Shown here: one piece after another, positions 57,791 to 64,000 of the stretch
Numbering within the stretch: the stretch's first letter is position 1
Layout: every line of letters starts with the position of its first letter
Origin: Sphingomonas sp. LY29
Lineage (GTDB): Bacteria > Pseudomonadota > Alphaproteobacteria > Sphingomonadales > Sphingomonadaceae
Direction of reading: 5' to 3'
Assembly (NCBI RefSeq): GCF_035593985.1
Contig: NZ_CP141587.1
Span: forward strand, 1 to 64,000
Length of the DNA: 64,000 nucleotides
Program-made: the position numbers and the translations under genes
Notes under the pieces: generated by a model
What the model was told of the DNA's origin: nothing
What the model saw: the letters and a program-made list of their open reading frames with translations, nothing else
The model's database searches: none

Positions 57791-59208
57791 GCAGTCGGCT
57801 CCAGCATTTGATCGGCGATCCGGGAAAGGCTTTCGTCTCGGCCCAACAGCACGAGGACGTCGAAGATGCCCGGAGAGGTCGTCTTGCCCGTTAGCGCCGC
57901 TCGAAGCGGCTGAGCGAGTTTTCCTAGCTTAAGTCCGTTGCTCTCCGCAACCTCCCGCACTGCAGCATCGGTCGAATCATGCGTCCAGTCGACGAGGGCG
58001 GAAAGTGCCGCGTGGGCGGACGCGAGGTGCTCGCGAGCCTCCGCAGTCAGCAGGGAGGCGGCCTTCTCTTCCATCGGCAATGGACGGGCGGCGAACAGGA
58101 ATTCCGCGCCCTCGGCAAGCTGGTTGAGATCATGCGCGCGGGGCTTCAGTTCAGCCATCGCCTTTAGGAGCAAATCGCGCTGGGCGTCGTCCAGGTTCAT
58201 CCGCGGCGCCAGCAGGTCGGCAAGGCGCGCGTCGTCGGCTTCGCGGATGTAATGGCCGTTGAGATTTTCAAGCTTCTTCAGGTCGAACCGCGACGGCGAC
58301 TTGCCGACGTGGTCGAGGTCGAACCATTCGACCGCCTGATCGCGCGAAATGATCTCGTCATCGCCGTGACCCCAGCCAAGGCGAAGCAGATAGTTCGACA
58401 GCGCTTCGGGCAGGATGCCGAGTTCGTCGCGATAATTGTCCACGCCAAGCGCACCGTGCCTCTTCGACAGCTTCGCACCGTCGGCGCCATGGATCAGCGG
58501 AATGTGGGCGTAGACCGGCTCAGCCCAATTCATGCTGCGGAGGATGGCAAGCTGCCGGAACGCGTTGTTGAGGTGGTCGTCGCCACGGATCACGTGCGTG
58601 ACCCCCATGTCGTGGTCGTCGACGACGACCGCTAGCATGTACGTCGGCGTCCCGTCCGAGCGGAGCAGGACGAAGTCGTCGATCTCCGCGTTGGAAACCG
58701 TGACCCGGCCTTGCACCAGATCGTCGATGACTGTCTCGCCTTTTTCCTCCGTGCGGATGCGGACGACGAAGGGCTTTCCTTCCTCCGACGCGCCGGGCGC
58801 ACGATCTCGCCATTCGCTGACGATACGGAAAGGGCGACGTTCGGCCTGTGCCGCCGCGCGGCGCTCGGCCAGCTCCTCGTTGGTCAGGTAGCAGCGATAG
58901 GCGGCGCCTGAATCAAGCAACTGCTGGGCGACCTCGGCATGACGCTGGCTCCGCTCGAACTGGAACACGGGGGGCTCGTCGCCTTCGATTCCCAGCCACG
59001 ACAGACCATCGAGGATCGCGTCGATCGCTGGCTGGGTCGAGCGGGCCCGATCGGTGTCCTCGATCCGGAGCAGATAGCGGCCGCCGTGGTGGCGGGCGAA
59101 CAGCCAGTTGAACAGCGCCGTGCGGGCGCCGCCAATGTGCAGATAGCCGGTCGGCGACGGCGCGAAACGCGTCACGACGGGGGTCGGGGAAGGGGTGGCG
59201 CTGGTCAT
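57787..59208 (-). CDS. gltX: Glutamate--tRNA ligase
   Basis: GltX charges tRNA-Glu (and possibly tRNA-Gln). The 473-residue class I synthetase carries the HIGH motif region [30 protein letters not shown] and [11 protein letters not shown] (KMSKS). Met 59208 is the family start; the frame stays open to 59454 but the extra sequence is unlike GltX and would overlap comEC. It overlaps gltA by 4 bases and diverges from comEC across 48 bases. Confidence 0.97.
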   Translation of the reverse strand: MTSATPSPTPVVTRFAPSPTGYLHIGGARTALFNWLFARHHGGRYLLRIEDTDRARSTQPAIDAILDGLSWLGIEGDEPPVFQFERSQRHAEVAQQLLDSGAAYRCYLTNEELAERRAAAQAERRPFRIVSEWRDRAPGASEEGKPFVVRIRTEEKGETVIDDLVQGRVTVSNAEIDDFVLLRSDGTPTYMLAVVVDDHDMGVTHVIRGDDHLNNAFRQLAILRSMNWAEPVYAHIPLIHGADGAKLSKRHGALGVDNYRDELGILPEALSNYLLRLGWGHGDDEIISRDQAVEWFDLDHVGKSPSRFDLKKLENLNGHYIREADDARLADLLAPRMNLDDAQRDLLLKAMAELKPRAHDLNQLAEGAEFLFAARPLPMEEKAASLLTAEAREHLASAHAALSALVDWTHDSTDAAVREVAESNGLKLGKLAQPLRAALTGKTTSPGIFDVLVLLGRDESLSRIADQMLEPTA

Positions 59209-59256
59209 CGATTTGTCGCTTGCGCCGAAGCGCACTTTCCTTTGTCTTGTGCCCGG

Positions 59257-61405
59257 ATGGATTGGGTCAGCGCCCCTAACATAGAGGATGCCGGGGCGGA
59301 ACAGGCCGAAGAGGGCGTTCGCGGCCGAGGGTTCCGCCTGCTGGCTCGCATCGAAACATTCCTCGAACTCGAACGAGCGCAGCTTCCACTTTGGTTTGCC
59401 GTCGCGTTCGGTAGCGGCATTGCGGCGTGGCTCTGGCTTCCCGGGCCGTCGCAATGGGCGGCCTTCCTCGCTTTTGCAGCCGCGGTGGCCGCCGCAGGCC
59501 TGACGGGGAGGGGAAGTCGGCTCGGACGATCGGCGCTCGTCGCGGGACTGGCGATGATGGCCGGTTGCGCGCTGATCTGGTGGCGCGCGACCGATGTCGC
59601 GGCGCCCCGGTTGGATCGGCCGCAGGTTGTCAACTTCACCGCAAGCGTTGAGCGGGTCGAAACACGGGCGGCGAAGGGAGACTTGCGCCTTACGCTAGCG
59701 CCGCAGGGCAGCACACTGCCACCTCGCGTCAGGGTTTCACTGCCCATCGAAGACGCGCCTAGAGGAGTATCCGCGGGCGCCGTGCTGGAACTTCGAGCGC
59801 GGCTGCAGCCGCCGCCGCCGATGGCCTTGCCGGGAGGACATGACTTCGCCCGCGACGCATGGTTTCAAGGCATTGGCGGGGTGGGCCGCGCCCTAGGCAA
59901 GCCCCGCTTGGTCGAGGCAGGCCGATCGCACAGCCTCGATTCCTTTCGCGAACGGCTTGGTACGCACATCCAGACGCAGCTTCCGGGCGCGTCGGGAGGA
60001 ATCGCCACCGCCTTGGCGACCGGCGATCAGGCGGCGATCGGGGAGGAGGATGCCGAGGCCATGCGGCGGTCGGGCCTCGCACACCTGCTGTCGGTCAGCG
60101 GGCTGCATATTGCCGCGGTCGTCGGCGCGGCGATGTTGCTTTCGCTCCGCCTGCTAGCGTTAAGCGAGCGCCTCGCGCTACGGGTCAATCTGGTGCTGGT
60201 TTCGGCGGGGTTCGGTGCCATTGCCGGGATCGGCTACACGCTGTTGACGGGAATGCAGGTGCCGACCGTCAGGGCCTGTATCGCGGCCGTGCTCGTCTTG
60301 GCCGGCATCGCCCTGGGGCGCGACGCCATCAGCCTGCGGCTGTTCGCGGTCGGTGCGATCATCGTCATGCTCCTCCGTCCGGAAGCGATCGCCGGCGCGA
60401 GTTTCCAGCTGAGTTTTGCGGCGGTGACGTCGATCATCGCACTTCACCACTGGACGCCCGTCCGCACGGCGCTGTGAGGAGATATGGCCGGCCAAGCTCC
60501 TTCGCGGCCTTCTCAGGTTGCTCCTGACGAGACTGGTGGTCGAACTCGCGTTGATGCCTTTCGCGCTTTACCATTTTCACAAGGCCGGGCTTTACGGCGT
60601 CGTCGCCAACATGGTCGCGATCCCGCTAACGACGTTCGTCATCATGCCGCTCGAAGCGGGCGCGCTGTTGCTCGACACCGTCGGTGCCGGAAAGCCGCTG
60701 TGGATCGCGACCGGCTGGGTCACGGAGTGGATGCTGGATCTTGCCCACGCGGTCGGATCGGCCAAGGGCGCGGTTGCGATGCTTCCCACCATGCCGCGGA
60801 GCGCTTTCGCAATGTGCGTGTTTGGCGGACTTTGGCTCGGGCTTTGGCGGAGCCGCATCCGGCTGTGGGGCAGTCTACCGATTGGGCTGGGGCTGGTCGG
60901 CGCCGTATCCTCGCCGACACCGGATATCCTGGTCACCGGCGATGGTCAGCATCTGGCCTTGGTCCGCGACGATGGCGTTCCGGTCCTTCTGCGTAGCCGC
61001 AGCGGTGACTTCGTTCGCGACCTGATGAGCGAGGCGGCCGCCTACGACGGCGACCCCTTGGCGTTGCAGGAGCAACGCTTCGCCCGCTGCAACCGTGACA
61101 GCTGCGTCGCCGACGTCGCATCGGGCAGTCACGCATGGCGATTGCTCGCGATCCGCAGTCGCGACCGGATCGACTGGACCACGCTGACGCAGGCATGTGC
61201 CGATGCGGACATCGTCGTGGCGAGCCGGCGGTTGCCCGAAGGATGAATGCCGCGCTGGCTCAAGCTCGACCGCGCCGCCCTCGAGAAAAGCGGGGGCGTG
61301 TCGATCTATCTCGACGACGGTCCCCGGATTGACAGCGTAGCGGACCGGATCGCCGCACATCCGTGGGCGGCGGTGTCCGCTCCACGAATGCTTGCTAAGC
61401 CCTAG
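59257..61405 (+). pseudogene. comEC: comEC, disrupted by frameshift and in-frame stop
   Basis: ComEC/Rec2 is the inner-membrane channel for DNA uptake. Three pieces in sequence make one ~715-residue gene: 59257-60477 (N-terminal helices, DUF4131-like region, and the competence domain GLAHLLSVSGLHIAAVVG), 60474-61246 in the +1 frame (EEIWPAKLLRGLL, then LVVELALMPFALYHFHKAGL), and 61247-61405 in the same frame after a TGA (PRWLKLDRAALEKSGG). The first break is one extra base near 60473 in GCTGTGAG; the second is TGA at 61244-61246 where homologues usually have Cys (LP-GC-PRWLKLD). Two lesions argue for a real pseudogene rather than a single read error. Confidence 0.82.
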
Positions 61406-61740
61406 CGGTCGCTCCAGACGGCGAGTTCGCTGCCCGACGGGTCGATGAAATGAAAGCGGCGACCGCCGGGAAAGGAAAAGATTGCCTTGGCGATCACGCC
61501 CCCCGCCTTGCCGACCTGGTCGAAAGCGGCGTCGATATCGTCGACCCGGATCACCGGCAGCGGTGCCGAAAGGGATTCCTCGTCATGCCCGTTAAGACCG
61601 ACATCGACGTCGCCGGTCGACGTCGCCGAATAATCCGAGCCATAATCGGTGAAGGTCCAGCCAAACGCTTTGTTGTAGAACGCGCGGGTCAATTCATGCG
61701 CCGTCAGGCTCGGCAACTCCACATAGTCGATCCGCGCCAT
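61402..61740 (-). CDS. VOC family protein (glyoxalase/bleomycin-resistance fold)
   Basis: A 112-residue single vicinal-oxygen-chelate domain: VELPSLTAHELTRAFYNKAFGW-type first beta-alpha unit, then a second unit with IRVDDIDAAFDQVGKAGG and the C-terminal FHFIDPSGSELAVW (metal-site Glu in the ExAVW position). It is the size of small VOC proteins; substrate unknown. It follows lexA by one base and its stop overlaps the end of comEC at CTAG. Confidence 0.9.
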   Translation of the reverse strand: MARIDYVELPSLTAHELTRAFYNKAFGWTFTDYGSDYSATSTGDVDVGLNGHDEESLSAPLPVIRVDDIDAAFDQVGKAGGVIAKAIFSFPGGRRFHFIDPSGSELAVWSDR

Positions 61741-61741
61741 G

Positions 61742-62386
61742 TCAGTAACGACGGATCAGGCCGGCGAGGCGACCTTGGATCATGACTTGGTCGGGGCGAT
61801 ATCGCTGCGCTTCGTAGCGGCGGTTGGCGGGGTCGAGCCGGATCATCTGGCCCTCGCGGCGGAAGGTCTTGAGCGTGGCCTCCGCTTCGTCGATCAGCGC
61901 CACGACGATCTCACCGTCGCGCGCGGTGTCGACCTTCCGGATCAGCGCGAAGTCGCCATCGAGAATGCCCTCCTCGACCATCGAGTCACCGGAGACTTCG
62001 AGCGCGTAATGTTCGCCCGGGCCCAGCAGCGCCGCTGGAACGGCAAAGCCTTCGGTTCCCTGCAACGCCTCGATCGGCGTACCCGCCGCGATCCGGCCAT
62101 GCATCGGAATCTCGATCGTGTCGTTCGCCGCTGCGGGGATGATCGGCTTGGGGGCAGGAGCGGTCACGGCGACGTCTGGCATCCGCGTGACTTCGAGCGC
62201 CCGCGCGCGATTGGGCAGACGGCGGATGAACTGACGCTCTTCCAGCGCACTGATCAGGCGATGGACCCCCGACTTGGACTTAAGGTCGAGCGCTTCGCGC
62301 ATCTCGTCGAAACTGGGGCTGACGCCAGTCGCGGAAAGACGTTCGTGAATGAAATTCAACAGCTCATGCTGCTTGGAAGTGAGCAT
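61742..62386 (-). CDS. lexA: LexA repressor
   Basis: LexA represses SOS genes and cuts itself when RecA is activated by DNA damage. The 214-residue protein has the winged-helix DNA-binding domain (residues 1-68, with [21 protein letters not shown] as recognition region), a linker of about 20 residues, the Ala-Gly cleavage site (IAAGTP, Ala101-Gly102), catalytic Ser135 in GDSM and Lys173. A consensus LexA box lies 17 bases upstream, so it should be autoregulated. Gene order trpG-lexA-comEC is sphingomonad-like. Confidence 0.97.
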   Translation of the reverse strand: MLTSKQHELLNFIHERLSATGVSPSFDEMREALDLKSKSGVHRLISALEERQFIRRLPNRARALEVTRMPDVAVTAPAPKPIIPAAANDTIEIPMHGRIAAGTPIEALQGTEGFAVPAALLGPGEHYALEVSGDSMVEEGILDGDFALIRKVDTARDGEIVVALIDEAEATLKTFRREGQMIRLDPANRRYEAQRYRPDQVMIQGRLAGLIRRY

Positions 62387-62402
62387 TGGTGTCTCCGTGT
62401 CG

Positions 62403-62417
62403 GAACGAACGGGGAAC
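62403..62417 (-). promoter_or_regulatory. LexA (SOS) box, GTTC-N7-GTTC
   Basis: Minus strand 62417-62403 reads GTTCCCCGTTCGTTC: GTTC, seven bases, GTTC, the alphaproteobacterial LexA operator. A third GTTC lies inside. It sits between the -10 element and the lexA start, fitting autorepression. Confidence 0.88.
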
Positions 62418-62445
62418 GTGTAGGAAACATATGGATGGCCGTCAA
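62417..62445 (-). promoter_or_regulatory. Probable lexA promoter
   Basis: Minus strand: -35 TTGACG (62445-62440), 17-base spacer, weak -10 TACACG (62422-62417), directly next to the LexA box. It overlaps the last bases of trpG. Confidence 0.5.
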
Positions 62446-63026
62446 GCGTTGGTCGAGGCGATCCGCAGAAAGGCGTCGAGAAGGGCGTGTCCGTGATCCG
62501 AAGCGACGCTTTCAGGGTGAAATTGAACCCCGTGCGCCGGCGCGTCGACGTGGCGCATCCCCATCACCACGCCATCGCTACTCCATGCGTTCGCGATCAA
62601 CGGAGGTCGCGGGTCCGGCACGGCGAGCGAATGATAACGTGTCGCCGGCATCGGTGACGCCAGCCCTTGGAACAGGCCGGTGGCGTCATGCGAAACCGTC
62701 GCGATCTTGCCATGGACCGGGCCGCTTCGGGAGACGCTCGACCCGCACGCGACCGCAAGCGCCTGATGGCCGAGGCAAATTCCGAGCAGCGGATGACGCC
62801 GCTCGACGCATGCTCGCGCGAGGTCGACGGAAATGCCCGCATCCTCGGGGCCGCCGGGGCCGGGGGAAATGACGACGCCGTCGCGACCGATCGACAAGGC
62901 GTCGGGCACGGAGACTGCGTCGCTCCGGACGACCATCACGTCGGCACCCAGATGACGCAGATAATCGACCAGCATGAAGGTGAAGCTGTCGACATTGTCG
63001 AGCATCAGGATGGCAGGCGCCGTCAT
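62442..63026 (-). CDS. trpG: Anthranilate/aminodeoxychorismate synthase glutaminase subunit
   Basis: A 194-residue class I glutamine amidotransferase that supplies ammonia to TrpE (tryptophan) or PabB (folate). It shows [16 protein letters not shown], the [13 protein letters not shown] loop, nucleophile Cys84 in GICLGHQAL and the His170-Glu172 pair (QFHPESV). The family cannot be split into TrpG and PabA by eye. Unusually, trpE, trpD and trpC are not beside it: it lies alone between the PpiD-like gene and lexA. It probably serves both pathways or has been left behind by relocation. Confidence 0.9.
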   Translation of the reverse strand: MTAPAILMLDNVDSFTFMLVDYLRHLGADVMVVRSDAVSVPDALSIGRDGVVISPGPGGPEDAGISVDLARACVERRHPLLGICLGHQALAVACGSSVSRSGPVHGKIATVSHDATGLFQGLASPMPATRYHSLAVPDPRPPLIANAWSSDGVVMGMRHVDAPAHGVQFHPESVASDHGHALLDAFLRIASTNA

Positions 63027-63050
63027 CCCGCCATCCGGGCGATCGATCGC

Positions 63051-64000
63051 TTAGTTCCCGGTGCCGGTAATGCGCTGGCGAGAAGCGGTGATCGCTTCCT
63101 CGTTCCGACGGACGCCTTGATCGGCCTTCATTGCGGCGAGCAGCTGCTGCGCGAGTTCGTCGGCGGCGGTCTGCTGGAAGGCCTGCTGGGTCTGCGCGAT
63201 CAGCGCGGGATTGCTGAGCGCATTGCCCGGTACGATCTTGTCGGTCTTCACCACGAAATACCCGCGTCCCTGAGGATCGGCAACGAGGCGGCTCTTCCCC
63301 TGCGCCAGCGTGAACAGCATCCGAAGCGGCGCGACCGCGTCCGGATTGGCTTCCGAAAGTTGGAGGCGACGGGCGCTGATCGGCTGAGCGGCCTGAAGGG
63401 GGACGCCAGCCCCGGCAATCGCTTGCTGGAAGCTCGAGCCGCGAGCGACCTTGGTCGCGATGCCGTTCGCAACGGCGCGGGCGCGATCGGACGCCTTCCG
63501 CGTGATCCAGTCGGCACGAACCCGATCGCGGATCTGGGCGAGGGGGGCAGGCGCTGCCTCCATCACGCTATCCACGCCGACCAGGACGTATCCCGCGTCG
63601 CCGGGCAAGGTTACGACTTCGGGGTCATCGCCGGCTTCCTGCGCGAAAGCCGCCTTCAGCGCCGGCGCCAGATCGGCAGGAAAGCGGTAGGCCGCATCCG
63701 AACGAGCAGCGCCCGCTCCGGTGATTGCCGGCGTCGTAACGACGGGCAGGCGCGCCGCGGCGGTGGCTTCGGCGAAGCTGGCGCCGTCGGCGATAGCTTC
63801 TTCGACCTTGGTCACGGTGTCGGCGAGCGCTTCCTTGCTCTTGTTCGCCGCTAGCAAGGTGGAAATTTCGCCTCGTGCCTGCTCGAGGCTGCGTCCAGAC
63901 GCAGCGCGGACTTCGTCGACGCGGATGACGTGCCAGCCAAGGTCCGAGCGGATCGGCCCGACGATGGCGCCGTTCGCGGCCGCGAATGCCGCTGCCGCAA
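63051..64000 (-). CDS. PpiD/SurA-like peptidylprolyl isomerase, 5' end outside window
   Basis: The visible part is the C-terminal ~316 residues; the frame is open at base 64000, so the gene continues upstream of the window. Near the edge, the segment GPIRSDLGWHVIRVDEVRAA matches the end of a parvulin (rotamase) domain as found in PpiD and SurA, followed by a long helical region with a second degenerate domain and a C-terminal end (VRRNEEAITASRQRITGTGN). The membrane anchor typical of PpiD would lie outside. It assists folding of exported proteins. The context next to trpG is common in sphingomonads. Confidence 0.85.
   Translation of the reverse strand, partial: AAAAFAAANGAIVGPIRSDLGWHVIRVDEVRAASGRSLEQARGEISTLLAANKSKEALADTVTKVEEAIADGASFAEATAAARLPVVTTPAITGAGAARSDAAYRFPADLAPALKAAFAQEAGDDPEVVTLPGDAGYVLVGVDSVMEAAPAPLAQIRDRVRADWITRKASDRARAVANGIATKVARGSSFQQAIAGAGVPLQAAQPISARRLQLSEANPDAVAPLRMLFTLAQGKSRLVADPQGRGYFVVKTDKIVPGNALSNPALIAQTQQAFQQTAADELAQQLLAAMKADQGVRRNEEAITASRQRITGTGN

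Noticed and set aside
57787-59454. N-terminally extended GltX starting at 59454
   Set aside because: The extra 82 residues are unlike the family and overlap the divergent comEC start.

Overview
This 64 kb window reads as the chromosome of a sphingomonad (Alphaproteobacteria, Sphingomonadales; a Sphingomonas- or Sphingomicrobium-like organism). The reasons are high GC, the alphaproteobacterial LexA box (GTTC-N7-GTTC), 6S RNA between zapA and the 5-formyltetrahydrofolate cyclo-ligase gene, a complete nuoA-N operon with small sphingomonad-type insertions, and the block of gltA, gltX, comEC and lexA. The assignment rests on gene content and order, not on a marker-gene search. The DNA is very compact. 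Most neighbours overlap by 1-4 bases (ATGA, TAATG, GTGA), no gene-free stretch exceeds 300 bases, and I see no mobile element, prophage, CRISPR array or atypical base-composition island.

Layout. 0.2-1.7 kb: dnaA with a strong bidirectional terminator. 1.7-5.6 kb (minus): DUF4136 lipoprotein, trpS, murJ, secB. 5.8-9.9 kb (plus): Tim44-like protein, mltA, Smr protein, GGDEF/EAL protein. 9.9-15.4 kb (minus): dapE, a glutathione transferase, then the insertase/ribosome block engB-yidC-yidD-rnpA-rpmH and a small membrane protein. 15.5-19.1 kb (plus): comM, DUF805 protein, tRNA-Leu(CAA), AI-2E family permease, tRNA-Asp(GTC). 19.1-21.7 kb (minus): SleB-like hydrolase, DUF2842 protein, folate cyclo-ligase, 6S RNA, zapA and a small coiled-coil gene. 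21.8-28.1 kb: central carbon genes tkt-gap-pgk-fda, then thiE. 28.2-31.4 kb: L,D-transpeptidase, M23 peptidase, efp, an inositol-monophosphatase-family gene. 31.6-50.5 kb: one long co-directional run, nuoA-N with four extra genes, then birA, coaX, RNase J and DUF1467. 50.5-56.5 kb: a large coiled-coil membrane protein on the minus strand facing a degenerate nucleotidyltransferase-like membrane protein, a DUF2336 protein and a histidine-kinase-like protein lacking the phospho-acceptor histidine. 56.5-64 kb: gltA, gltX, a broken comEC, VOC protein, lexA, trpG and the 3' part of a PpiD/SurA-like gene running off the window.

Most interesting points. (1) rpmH (44 aa) lies wholly inside a 5'-extended rnpA reading frame, with start codons 7 nt apart, an arrangement I know from Thermus. 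(2) comEC carries both a +1 frameshift and an in-frame TGA, so it is probably a pseudogene. (3) birA has no ATG/GTG/TTG that keeps its active site; a CTG overlapping the nuoN stop is the best start. (4) The nuo operon contains three tiny membrane-protein genes and a secreted protein built from an internal duplication. (5) The 50.5-56.5 kb cluster joins a TipN-like polar-scaffold candidate with signalling proteins that have lost canonical catalytic residues. None of these was checked by database search.
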